Shown: in pieces, positions 51,601 to 64,000 of the stretch
How positions within the stretch are numbered: position 1 is the first letter of the stretch
How the letters are laid out: the number at the start of each line of letters is the position of its first letter
Source of the DNA: Chamaelirium japonicum
Lineage: Eukaryota; Streptophyta; Magnoliopsida; Liliales; Melanthiaceae
Assembly: GCA_947650365.1 (NCBI GenBank)
Contig: OX393555.1
Coordinates: forward strand, 79,241,995-79,305,994
DNA: 64,000 bases
Direction: 5' to 3'
Program-made: the position numbers and the translations under genes
The notes under the pieces: generated by a model
Seen by the model: only the letters and a program-made list of their open reading frames with translations
What the model was told of the DNA's origin: nothing
Databases searched by the model: none

Positions 51601-54600
51601 TAGAATGGATCATACGAAGGAATTAGGGTGGATCGTACGAATGAATAAGAATGGATACATTCGTGTGAAAGAATTGGAATGGATTGTATGAATGAATTAG
51701 AAAGGATCGTATGAATGAATTAGAATGGATCATGCGAATGAATTAGAATGGATCGTACGAATGAATTAGAATGGATCGTATGAATGAATTATAATGGATC
51801 GTGCGAATGAATTAGAATGGATCGTACGAATGAATTAGAATGGATACATTCGTGCGAATGAATTAGAATGGATCGTATGAATGAGTAAGAATGGATCGTA
51901 CGAATGAAATAGAATGGATCATACGAATAAATTAGAATGGATCGTGCTAATGAATTAGAATGGATCGTTCGAATGAATTAGAATAGATTGTGCGAATGAA
52001 TTAGAATGGATCGTACAAATGAATTAGAATGGATCGTATGAATAAATTAGAAGGGATCGTGCAAATGAATTAGAATAGATCGTACGAATGAATTAGAATG
52101 GACACATTCGTGCGAATGAATTAGAATGGATCGTACGAATGAGTAAGAAAGGATCGTACGAATGAAATAGAATGGATCGTACGAATGAATTAGAATGGAT
52201 CGTGCTAATGAAATAGAATGGATCGTACGAATGAATTAGAATAGATTGTGTGAATGTATTAGAATGGATCGTACGAATGAATTAGAATGGATACATTCGT
52301 GCGAATGAATTAGAATGGATCATATGAATGAATTAGAATGGATCGTATGAATGAATTAGAATAGATCGTGCGAATGAATTAGAATGGATCATACGAATGA
52401 ATTAGAAAGGATCGTATGAATGAATTAGAATGGATTGTGCGAATGAATTAGAATGGAACGTACGAATGAATTAGAATGGATATATTCGTGCGAATGAATT
52501 AGAATGGATCATACGAATGAGTAAGAATGGATCGTATGAATGAAATAGAATGGATCGTACGAATGAATTAGAATGGATCGTGCTAATGAATTAGAATGGA
52601 CCGTACGAATGAATTAGAATAGATTGTGCGAAGGAATTAGAATGGATCGTACGAATGAATTAGAATGGATACATTCGTGCGAATGAATTAGAATAGACCG
52701 TATGAATGAATTAGATTGGATCGTATGAATTAATTAGAATGGATCGTACATATGAATTATAATGGATAAATTCATGGGAATGAATTAGAATGGTTCGTAC
52801 GAAGAAATTAGAATGGATCGTACGAAGGAATTAGAATGGATCGTACGAAGGAATTAGAATGGATCGTACGAATGAATTAGAATGGATACATTCGTGCAAA
52901 AGAATTAGAATGGATTGTATAAATGAATTATAATGGATCATACAAATGAATTATAATGGATCGTGCGAATAAATTAAAATGGATAGTACGAATGAATTAG
53001 AATCGATTGTGCGAATGAATTAGAATGGATCGTACGAATGAATTAGAATGAATACATTCGTGCGAATGAATTAGAATGGATCGTATGAATGAATTAGAAT
53101 GAATCGTATGAATAAATTCGAATGGATCGTACGAATGAATTAGAATGGATACATTCGTGCGAATGAATTAGAATGGATCATACGAAGGAATTAGGGTGGA
53201 TCGGACGAATGAATTAGAATGGATACATTCGTGCGAAAGAATTAGAATGGATTGTATGGATGAATTAGAATGGATCGTATGAATGAATTAGAATGGATCG
53301 TGCGAATGAATTAGAATTGATCGTACGAATGAATTAGAATGGATCGTGCGAATGAATTATAATGGATCGTACGACTGAATTAGAATAGATACATTCGTGC
53401 GAATGAATTAGATTGGATTGTACGAATGAGTAAGAATGGATCATACGAATGAATTAGAATGGATCGTACGAATGAATTAGAATGGATCGTATGAATGAAT
53501 TAGAATGGATCGTGCAAATGAATTAGAATGGATCGTATGAATGAATTAATATGGATACATTCGTGCGAATGAATTAGAATGGATAGTACGAATGAGTAAG
53601 AATGGATCGTACCAATGAAATAGAATGGATTATACGAATGAATTAGAATGGATCGTGCTAATGAATTAGAATGGATCTTACGAATGAATTAGAATAGATT
53701 GTGCGAATGAATTAGAATGGATTGTACGAATGAATTATAATGGATACATTCGTGCGAATAAATTAGAATGGATCGTATGAATGTATTAGAATGGATCATA
53801 TGAATGAATTAGAATAGATCGTGCGAATGAATTAGAATGGATCGTACGAATGAATTAGAATGGATCGTGCGAATGAATTAGAATGGATCGTACGAATGAA
53901 TTAGAATGGATACATTCGTGCGAATGAATTAGAATGGATCGTACGAATGAGTAAGAATGGATCGTACGAATGAAATTGAATGGATCGTATGAATGAATTA
54001 GAATGGATCGTGCTAATGAATTAGAATGGTTCGTATGAATGAATTAGAATAGATTGTGCGAATGAATTAGAATGGATCGTACGAATGAATTAGAATGGAT
54101 ACATTCGTGCGAAGGAATTAGAATGTATCATACGAATGGATCGTACGAAGGAATTGGAATGAATTAGAATGGATACATTCGTGCGAATGAATTAGAATGG
54201 ATCGTATGAATGAAATAGAATGGATCGTACGAATGAATTAGAATGGACCGTGCTAATGAATTAGAATGGATCGTACGAATGTATTAGAATAGATTGTGCG
54301 AATGAATTAGAACGGATCTTACGAATGAATTAGAATGGATACATTCGTGTGAATGAATTAGAATAAATCATATGAATGAATTAGATTGGATCGTATGAAT
54401 GAATTAGAATGGATCGTACGTATGAATTAGAATGGATACATTCATGGGAATGAATTAGAATGGATCGTACGAAGAAATTAGAATGGATCGTATGAAGGAA
54501 TTAGAATGGGACGTACGAATGAATTGGAATGGATAAATTCGTGCAAAAGAATTAGAATGGATTGTATGAATGAATTAGAATGGATTGTACAAATGAATTA

Positions 54601-57600
54601 GAATGGATCATGCGAATGAATTAGAATGGATCGTACGAATGAGTATGAATGGATCGTACGAATGAAATAGATGGATCGTACGAATGAATTAGAATGGATC
54701 GTGCTAATGAATTAGAATGGATCGTACGAATGTATTAGAATAGATTATGCGAATGAATTAGAATAGATCGTACGAATGAATTAGAATGGATGCATTCGTG
54801 CGAATGAATTAGAATAGATCATATGAATGAATTAGATTGGATCGTATGAATGAACTAGATTGGATCGTACTTATGAATTAGAATGGATACATTCATCGGA
54901 ATGAATTAGAATGGATCGTACGAAGAAATTAGAATGGATTGTACGCAGGAATTAGAATAGATCGTACGAAGGAATTAGAATGGATCGTACGAATGAATTA
55001 GAATGGATTGTATGAATTAATTAGAATGGATCGTACAAATGAATTAGAATGGATCATGCGAATGAATTAGAATGGATCGTACGAATGAATTAGAATCGAT
55101 TGTGCGAATGAATTAGAATCGATCGTACGAATGAATTAGAATGGATACATTCGTGCGAATGAATTAGAATGGATCGTATGAATGAATTAGAATGGATCGT
55201 ATGAATGAATTCGAATGGATCGTACGAATGAATTAGAATGGATACATTCGTTCGAATAAATTAGAATGGATCATACAAAGGAATTAGGGTGGAATGTATG
55301 AATCAATTAGAATGGATATATTCGTGCGAAAGAATTAGAATCGATTGTACAAATGAATTAGAATGGATCGTATGAATGAATTAGAATGGATCATGCGAAT
55401 GAATTAGAATGGATCGTATGAATGAATTAGAATGGATCGTACGAATGATTTAGAATGGATCGTATGAATGAAATAGAATGGATCGTGCGAATGAATTAGA
55501 ATGGATCGTATGAATGAATTAGAATGGATACATTCGTGCGAATGAATTAGAATGGATCGTACGAATGAGTAAGAATGGATCGTACAAATAAAATAGAATG
55601 GATCGTACGAATGAATTAGAATGGATCGTGCGAACTAATTGGATTGGATCGTGCGAATGAATTAGAATGGATCGTACGAATGAATTAGAATAGATACATT
55701 CGTGCGAATGAATTATAATTGATTGTATGAATGAATTTGAATGGATCGTATGAATGAATTCGAATGGATCGCACGAATGAATTAGAATGGATACATTCGT
55801 GCGAAAGAATTAGAATGGATTGTATGAATGGATTATAATGGATCATATGAATGAATTAGAATGGATCGTGCGAATGAATTAGAATGCATCGTACGAATGA
55901 ATTAGAATGGATCGTATGAATGAATTAGAATGGATCGTGCGAATGAATTAGAATGGATCGTACGAACAAATTAGAATGGATTCATTCGTGCGAATTAATT
56001 AGAATAGATCGTACGAATGAGTAAGATTGGATTGTACGAATGAAATAGAATAGATTGTACGAATTAATTAGAATGGATCGTGCTAATGAATTTGAATGGA
56101 TCGTACGAATGAATTAGAATAGATTGTGCGAATGAATTAGAATGGATCGTATGAATGAATTAGAATAGATACATTCGTGCGAATGAATTAGAATGGATCT
56201 TATGAATGAATTAGATTGGATCATATGAATGAATTAGAATGAATCATACGTATGAATTAAAATGGATACCTTCTCGGGAATGAATTAGAATGGATCGTAC
56301 GAAGGAATTAGAATGGATCATATGAATGAAATAGAATGGATCGTATGAAGGAATTAGAATTGATCATACGAAGGAATTAGAACGGATCATACGAATGAAT
56401 TAGAATGGATATATTCGTGCAAAAGACTTAATTAGAATGGATTGTATGAATGAATTATAATGGATCGTGTAAATGAATTAGAATAGATCGTGCGAATGAA
56501 TTAGAATGGATTGTACGAATGAATTAGAATAGATTGTGCGAACGAATTTGAATGGATCGTACGAATGAATTAGAATGGATATATTCATACGAATGAATTA
56601 GAATGGATCGTATAAATGAATTAGAATGGATCATTTGAATGAATTCGAATGGACCGTACGAATGAATTAGAATGGATACATTCGTGCAAATGAATTAGAA
56701 TGGATCATACGAAGGAATTAGGGTGGATCGTACGAATGAATTAGAATGGATACATTCGTGCGAAAGAATTAGAATGGATTGTATGAATAATTTAGAATAG
56801 ATCATATGAATAAATTAGAATGGATCGTGCGAATGAATTAGAATGGATCGTACGAATGAATTAGAATGGATCGTATGAATGAATTAGAATGGATCGTGCG
56901 AATGAATTAGAATGGATCGTACGAATGACTTAGAATGGATACATTCGTGCGAATGAATTAGAATGGATCGTACGAATGAGTAAGAATGGATCGTACGAAT
57001 GAAATAGAATAGATCGTACGAATGAATTAGAATGGATCGTGCTAATGAATTAGAATGGATCGTATGAATGAATTTGAATAGATTGTGCGAACGAATTAGA
57101 ATGGATTGTACAAATGAATTATAATGGATCGTATGAATGAATTAGAATTGATCGTGCGAATGAATTAAAATGGATCGTACGAACGAATTAGAATGGATCA
57201 TACGAAGGAATTAGGGTGGATCGTACGAATGAATTAGAATGAATACATACGTGCGAAAGAATTTGAATAGATTGTACGAATGAATTAGAATGGATCGTAT
57301 GAATGAATTAGAATGGATCGTGTGAATGAATTAGAATGGATCGTACGAATGAATTAGAATGGTTCGTTTAAATGAATTGGAATGGATTGTGCGAATAAAT
57401 TAGAATGGATCGTACGAATGAATTAGAATGGATATATTCGTTCGAATGAATTAGAATGGATCGTACGAATGAGTAAGAATGGATCGTACGAATGAAATAG
57501 AATAAATCGTACGAATGAATTAGAATACATCGTGCTAATGAATTAGAATGGATCGTACGAATGAATTATACTAGATTGTACGAATGAATTAGAATGGATC

Positions 57601-58715
57601 GTACGAATGAATTAGAATGGATCGTATGAATGAATTAGATTGGATCGTATGAATGAATTAGAATAGATCGCACGTATGAATTAGAATCGATACATTCATG
57701 GGAATGAATTAGAATGGATCGTACGAAGGAATTAGAATGGATCATACGAATGAAATAGAATGGATCGTACGAAGGAATTAGAAAGGATCGTACGAAGGAA
57801 TTAGAATGGATCGTATAAAGGAATTAGAATGGATCGTACGAATGAATTAGAATGGATACATTCGTGCAAAAGAATTAGAATGGATTGTATGAATGAATTA
57901 GAATGGATCGTGCAAACGAATTAGAATGCATCATGCGAATGAATTAGAATGGATCGTACGAATGAATTAGAATAGATTGCGCGAATGAATTAGAATGGAT
58001 CGTACGAATGAATTAGAATGGATACATTCGTGCAAATGAATTAGAATGGATCGTATGAATAAATTAGAATGGATCGTATGAACGAATTTAAATGGATCGT
58101 ACGAATGAATTAGAATGGATACATTCGTGCGAATGAATTAGAATGGATCATACGAAGGAATTAGGCTGGATCGTACGAATGAATTAGAATGGATACATTC
58201 GTGCGAAAGAATTCGAATGGATTGTATGAATGAATTTGAATGGATCGTGCGAATGAATTAGAATGGATCATGCGAATGAATTAGAATGGATCGTATGAAT
58301 GAATTAGAATAGATTGTGCGAATGAATTAGAATGGATCCTGCTAATGAATTAGAATGGATCGTACGAATGAATTAGAATTAAAATGGATCGTACGAATGA
58401 GTAAGAATGGATCGTACGAATGAATTAGAATGGATCGTGCTATTGAATTAGAATGGATCCTATGAATGAATTAGAATAGATTGAGCGAATGAATTAGAAT
58501 GGATCGTACGAATGAATTAGAATGGATCGTATGAATGAATTAGAATGGATCGTACAAATAAATTAGAATGGATCATATGAAAGAATTAGGGTGGATCATA
58601 CGAATGAATTAGAATGGATCGTACGTATGAATTAGAATAGATTGTGCGAATGAATTTGAATGGATCGTACGAATGAATTAGAATGGATACATTCATACGA
58701 AGGAATTAGAATGGA
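48606..58715 (+). repeat. forward satellite block between the two inverted clusters
   Basis: About 10.1 kb of forward monomers, roughly 420 units. It contains the 258-bp higher-order unit (50647/50905), the partner of 34980-36260 at about 50.5-51.9 kb, and the start of duplication 2 copy B. The start (48.7-48.9 kb) resembles 43.8-44.0 kb, sharing the rare GCTAATGATGAATT insertion. Runs of GAAGGAATTAG monomers cluster at about 49.97-50.17 kb. No gene or foreign insert was seen. Confidence 0.96.
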
Positions 58716-59425
58716 TCCATTCTTATTCTAATTCATTCGCACAATCTATTCTAATTCATTCAAATTCATTAGCACAATCCATTCTAATTCATTCATAGGA
58801 TCCATTCTATTTCATTCGTACGATCCATTCTTACTCAATCGTATGATCTATTCTAATTCTTTCGCACGAATGTATCCATTCTAATTCATTCGTAGGATCC
58901 ATTCTAATTCATTCGCATGATCCATTCTAATTCATTCATACGATCCATTCTAATTCATTCGTACGATCCATTCTGATTTATTTGCACGATCCGTTCTATT
59001 TCATTCATACGATCCATTCTAATTCATTCATATAATCCATTCTAATTCTTTCGCACGAATGTATCCATTCTAATTCATTCGTACGATCCACCCTAATTCC
59101 TTCGTATGATCCATTCTAATTCATTCGCATGAATGTATCCATTCTAATTCATTCGTATGATCCATTCGAATTCATTCATACGATCCATTCTAATTCATTC
59201 ATATGATCCATTCTAATTCATTCGCACGAATGTATCAATTCTAATTCATTCATACGATCCATTCTAATTCATTCGCAAAATCTATTCTAATTCATTCGTA
59301 CGATCCATTCTAATTCATTCGCATGATGCATTCTAATTCATTTGCAAGATCCTTTGTAATTAATTCATAAAATCCATTCTAATTCTTTCGCACGAATGTA
59401 TCCATTCTAATTCATTCGCACAATG
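58716..59425 (-). repeat. inverted satellite block 1, second copy
   Basis: Same start as 41151: a palindrome on GGATCC (58713-58718) followed by CCATTCTTATTCTAATTC. Same end type, except that the TCTAGA junction has become TGTAGA (about 59424). Substitutions are scattered, many of them CpG transitions, so this is an old duplicate rather than an exact recent copy. Confidence 0.93.
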
Positions 59426-59826
59426 TAGAATGTATTATAATGGATTGTATGAATGAAATAGAATGGATCATACGAATAAATTAGAATGGATTGTATGAAT
59501 GAATTAGAATGGATCGTGCTAATGAATTAGAATGGATTGTATGAATGAATTAGAATAGATTGTGCGAATGAATTAGAATGGATCGTACAAATGAATTAGA
59601 ATGGATACATTCGTGCGAATGAATTAGAATAGATCATATGAATGAATTAGAATGGATCGTGCAAATGAATTAGAATGGATCGTGCGAATGAATTAGAATG
59701 GATCGTACGAATAAATTAGAATAGATCGTGCGAATGAATTAGAATGGATTCATTCCCATGGATATATTCGTGCGAATGAATTAGAATGGATCGTATGAAT
59801 GAATTAGAATAGATCGTATGTATGGA
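59426..59826 (+). repeat. forward satellite, second copy of 41814-42214
   Basis: Forward monomers carrying the same ten-base micro-inversion (TCATTCCCAT, about 59750-59759) before CCATGG. The offset to the first copy is 17,612 bp. Confidence 0.9.
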
Positions 59827-59931
59827 TCCATTCTAATTCATTCGTACGATCCATTCTAATTCATTCCCATGATTGTATCCAGTCTAATTCATACGTATGA
59901 TCCATTCTAATTCATTCATACAAATGGATCG
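59827..59931 (-). repeat. inverted satellite block 2, second copy
   Basis: Starts at a GGATCC palindrome (59824-59829) and contains the reversed CCCATGATTGTATC monomer also seen in the first copy, ending near CATACAAATGGATC. Confidence 0.9.
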
Positions 59932-61012
59932 TACGAATGAATTAAAATGGATCGTATGAATGAATTAGAATGGATCGTGCGAATGAAATAGAATCGATCG
60001 TACGTATGAATTAGAATGGACCGTGCGAATGAATTAGAATGGATACATTCTTGCAAATGAATTAGAATGGATCATTTGAATGAATTAGATTGGATCGTAT
60101 GAATGAATTAGAATGGATCGTACGTATGAATTAGAATAGATTGTGTGAATGAATTCGAATGGATCATACGAATGAATTAGAATGGATACATTCGTGTGAA
60201 TGAATTAGAATGGATCATACGAAGGAATTAGGGTGGATCGTACGAATGAATTAGAATGGATACATTCGTGCGAAAGAATTAGAATGGATTGTATGAATGA
60301 ATTAGAATGGATCGTATGAATGAATTAGAATGGATCGTGCGAATGAATTAGAATGGATCGTATGAATGAATTAGAATGATTCGTGCGAATGGATTAGAAT
60401 GGATCGTACGAATGAATTAGAATGGATACATTCGTGCGAATGAATTAGAATCAATCGTACGAATGAGTACGAATGGATCGTACGAATGAAATAGAATGGA
60501 TCGTACGAATGAATTAGAATGGATCATGCTAATGAATTAGAATGGATCGTACGAATGAATTAGAATAGATTGTTCGAATGAATTCGAATGGATCGTACGA
60601 ATGAATTAGAATGGATCGTATGAATGAATTAGAATGGATCGTGCGAATGAATTAGAATGGATCGTATGAATGAATTAGAATGGATACATTCTTGCGAATG
60701 AATTAAAATGGATAGTACAAATGAGTTAGAATGGATCGTACGAATAAAATAGAATGGATCGTACGAATGAATTAGAATGGATCGTGCTAATCAATTAGAA
60801 TGGATCGTACGAATGAATTAGTATAGATTGTGCGAATGAATTCATTCATGCGAATGAATTAGAATGGATCGTATGAATGAATTACAATGGATCATATGAA
60901 TGAATTAGATTGGATCGTATGAATAAATTCGAATGGATCGTACGAATGAATTAGAATAAATACATTCGTGCGAATGAATTTGAATGGATCGTACGAATGA
61001 AATAGAATGTAT
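59932..61012 (+). repeat. forward satellite, shorter counterpart of 42311-45714
   Basis: Contains a single GAGTACGAATGG marker (60465), against two in the first copy. It ends with GAAATAGAATGTAT just before the micro-inversion. Confidence 0.92.
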
Positions 61013-61037
61013 CCATTCTAATTCTAATTCATTCATG
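61013..61037 (-). repeat. 25-bp micro-inversion, second copy
   Basis: Same reversed monomer with doubled TAATTCTAATTC as at 45715-45739, followed by GGAATGG instead of AGAATGG. Confidence 0.88.
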
Positions 61038-61555
61038 GAATGGATCGTACGAAGGAATTAGAATGGATCGTACGAATGAATTAGAATGGATACATTCGTG
61101 CCAATGAATTAGAATGGATCGTACGAATGAGTAAGAATGGATCGTATGAATGAAATAGAATTGATCATACGAATGAATTAGAATTAATCGTGCGAATGAA
61201 TTAGATTGGATCGTGCGAATGAATTAGAATGGATTGTACGAATGAATTAGAATGGATACATTTATGCGAATGAATTAGAATGGATCGTATGAATAAATTA
61301 GAATAGATCGTATAAATGAATTCGAATGGATCGTACGAATGAATTAGAATGGATCGTGCGAATAAATTAGAATGGATCGCACGAATGAATTAGAATGGAT
61401 CGTATGAATGAATTAGAATGGATCGTGTGGATGAATTAGAATGGTTCATACGAATGAATTAGAATGGATACATTCGTACGAATGAAGTAGAAAGGATCGT
61501 ACGAATGAGTAAGAATGTATCGTACGAATAAAATAGAATGGATCGTACGAATGTA
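61038..61555 (+). repeat. forward satellite, second copy of 45740-46280
   Basis: About 520 bp of forward monomers ending at a fold-back junction equivalent to 46280. There the outward arm reads CATTCGTACAATCC, and the following monomer has lost a few bases. Confidence 0.92.
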
Positions 61556-64000
61556 TCCATTCTATTTCATTCGTACAATCCCTTTTACTCATTCGTACGA
61601 TCCATTCTAATTCATTTGCACGAATGTATCCATTCTAATTTATTCGTACGATCCAATCTAATTCATTCGCATGATCCATTCTAATTCATTCATACGATCC
61701 ATTCTAATTCATTCATACGATCCATTCTAATTCATTCGCACGAATGTATCCATTCTAATTCATTCGTACGATCTATTCTAATTCATTCGCACGATCCATT
61801 CTAATCTATTTGTACGATCCATTCTAATTCAGTCGCACAATCTTTTCTAATTCATTCGTGTGATCTATTCTAATTCATTAGCACGATACATTCTAATTTA
61901 TTCATATGATCCATTCTATTTCATTCGTATCATCCATTCTTACTCATTAATACGATCCATTCGAATTCATTCGTACGATCCATTCTAATTCATTTGCACA
62001 ATCTATTCTAATTTATTAGTACGATCCATTCTAATTCATTCATACGATCCATTCTATTTCATTCGTACGATCCATTCTTACTTATTCGTACGATCAATTC
62101 TAATTCATTCGCAGAAATGTATCCATTCTAATTCATTCGTACGATCCATTCTAATTCATTCGCATGATCCATTCTAATTCATTCATACGATCCATTCTAT
62201 TTCATTCGTATGATCCATTCTAATTCATTCGCACGATCCATTCTAATTCATGCATACGATCAATTCTAATTCATTCATACAATCCATTCTAATTCTTTCG
62301 CACGAATGTATCCATTCTAATTCATTTATATGATCCACCCTAATTCCTTCATATGATCCATTCTAATTCATTCGCACGAATGTATCCATTCTAATTCATT
62401 CGTACGATCCATTCTAATTCATTCATATGATCCATTCTAATTCATTCATACAATCCATTCTAATTAATTCGCATGAATGTATGCATTCTAATTCGTTCGT
62501 ACGATCCATTCTAATTCATTCAAACAATCTATTCTAATTCATTCGTACGATCCATTCTAATTTATTTGTACGATCCATTCTAATTCCTTCGTACGATCCA
62601 TTCTATTTCATTCGTATGATCCATTCTAATTCCTTCGTACGATCCATTCTAATTCATTCCCATGAATGTATCCATTCTAATTCATACGTACGATCCATTC
62701 TAATTCATTCATACGATCCAATCTAATTCATTCATACAATCCATTCTAATTCATTCGCATGAATGTATCCATTCTAATTCATTCATTTGATCCATTCTAA
62801 TTCATTCGCACAATCTATTCTAAATCATTTGTACGATCCATTATAATTCATTAGCACGATCCATTCTAATTCATTCATACGATCCATTCTAATTCATTCA
62901 TATGATCCATTCTAATTCATTCATACGATCCATTCTAATTAATTCGCACGAATGTATGCATTCTAATTCATTCGTACGATCCATTCTAATTCATTCACAC
63001 AATCTATTCTAATTCATTCGTACGATCCATTCTAATTCATTTGTACGATCCATTATAATTCCTTCGTACGATCCATTCTATTTCATTCGTATGATCCATT
63101 TTAATTCCTTCGTACGATCCATTCTAATTCATTCCCATGAATGTATCCATTCTAATTCATACGTACGATCCATTCTAATTCCTTCGTACGATTCATTCTA
63201 ATTCATTCCCATGAATGTATCCATTCTAATTCATACGTACGATCAATTCTAATTCATTCATACGATCCAATCTAATTCATTCATATGATCCATTCTAATT
63301 CATTCGCACGAATGTATCCATTCTAATTCATTCGCACGATCCTTTCTAATTCATTCGTATGATCCATTCTAATTCATTCGCACGATCCATTCTAATTTAT
63401 TCATACGATCCATTCCAATTCATTTGTACGATCCATTCTAATTCATTCGCACAATCTTTTCTAATTCATTCATACGATCCATTCTAATTCATTAGCACGA
63501 TCCATTCTAGTTTATTCGTACGATCCATTCTATTTCATTTGTACGATCCATTCTTACTTATTCGTACGATCCATTCTAATTTATTCGCACGAATGTATCC
63601 ATTCTAATTCATTCGTACGATCCATTCTAATTCATTCGCACGATCCATTCTAATTCATTCATACGATCCAGTCTAATTCATTCGTACGATCCATTCTAAT
63701 TCATTCGCTTAATTTATTCTAATTCATTCGTATGATCCATTCTAATTCATTAGAAAGATCAATTCTAATTCATTCGTACGATCCATTTTATTTCATTCAT
63801 ACGATCCATTTTTACTCATTCATACGATCCGTTCTAATTCATTCGCACGAATGTATCCATTCTAATTCATTCGTACGATCCATTCTAATTCATTCGCACG
63901 ATCAATTCTAATTCATTCATACGATCCATTCTAATTCATTCGTACGATCCATTCTAATTCATTCATACGATCCATTCAAATTCATTCGTACGATCCATTC
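61556..64000 (-). repeat. inverted satellite block 4, second copy, runs off the window
   Basis: Reverse monomers continue to the window end without a switch back. The block is mirrored relative to the forward array and carries about 0.5 kb more than 46281-48605 through a local tandem duplication around 62.46-63.24 kb (GTATGCATTC twice; the CCCATGAATGTATCC monomer three times). Confidence 0.94.

Larger units (their letters stand above)
53570..64000. repeat. large satellite duplication 2, copy B, runs off the window
   Basis: Counterpart of 36300-48605 with the same order of inverted patches. It lacks the 2,240-bp extra segment of copy A but has about 0.5 kb more inside its last inverted block: the GTATGCATTC variant occurs twice, at about 62471 and 62957, and the CCAGTC marker offset rises to 15,793 (47871 versus 63664). 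The right end is beyond the window. Confidence 0.83.

Noticed and set aside
7241-64000. CRISPR array (regular short direct repeats)
   Set aside because: Repeats are head-to-tail with no unique spacers, no cas genes are present, and the context is plant.
7241-64000. Telomeric or subtelomeric repeat
   Set aside because: The plant telomere word TTTAGGG is not arrayed anywhere, and the monomer is unrelated.
7241-64000. A second retrotransposon or 3' LTR hidden in the array
   Set aside because: I scanned for TGTAATACCC, GTGACA with a primer site, and Pol-like sequence; every line after 7241 is satellite.

Overview
The window comes from a plant nuclear genome. The main evidence is a Ty3/Gypsy LTR retrotransposon with a primer-binding site complementary to initiator Met-tRNA and a plant-type chromovirus-like Gag-Pol. 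The species cannot be named from the sequence. No host gene, tRNA, rRNA or prokaryotic feature was found. About 57 of the 64 kb is one tandem satellite.

Layout. Positions 1-318 are satellite. Positions 319-7240 are a single retrotransposon fragment: a complete, very long 5' LTR (319-3786), the primer-binding site (3790-3802), gag (3924-5063), protease plus reverse transcriptase (5159-6610), and a decayed RNase H part that stops abruptly at about 7240. Integrase, polypurine tract and 3' LTR are missing. Satellite of the same family lies on both sides, so the element probably inserted into the array and later lost its 3' half.

Positions 7241-64000 are satellite without a break. The basic monomer is 23 bp: it begins GAATTAGAATGG, ends CGTACGAAT, and carries the palindrome TCGTACGA. 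A 28-bp variant has five extra bases (ACATT) before a CGTGCGAAT end. Monomer variants occur in a fixed order and build a 258-bp higher-order unit (10 x 23 + 28). This unit is nested in 2-2.7 kb blocks and then in copies spaced about 14.6-17.6 kb apart. From 41 kb on the array switches strand many times. The same inversions appear again about 15.3-17.6 kb downstream, so they existed before the large duplication. Most monomer differences look like CpG decay, which suggests heavily methylated heterochromatin.

Nothing here acts as a gene pathway. Gag and Pol are parts of one dead element, and the rest is structural or heterochromatic DNA. The points of interest are the satellite hierarchy, the duplicated inversions, and the collision of retroelement and satellite.
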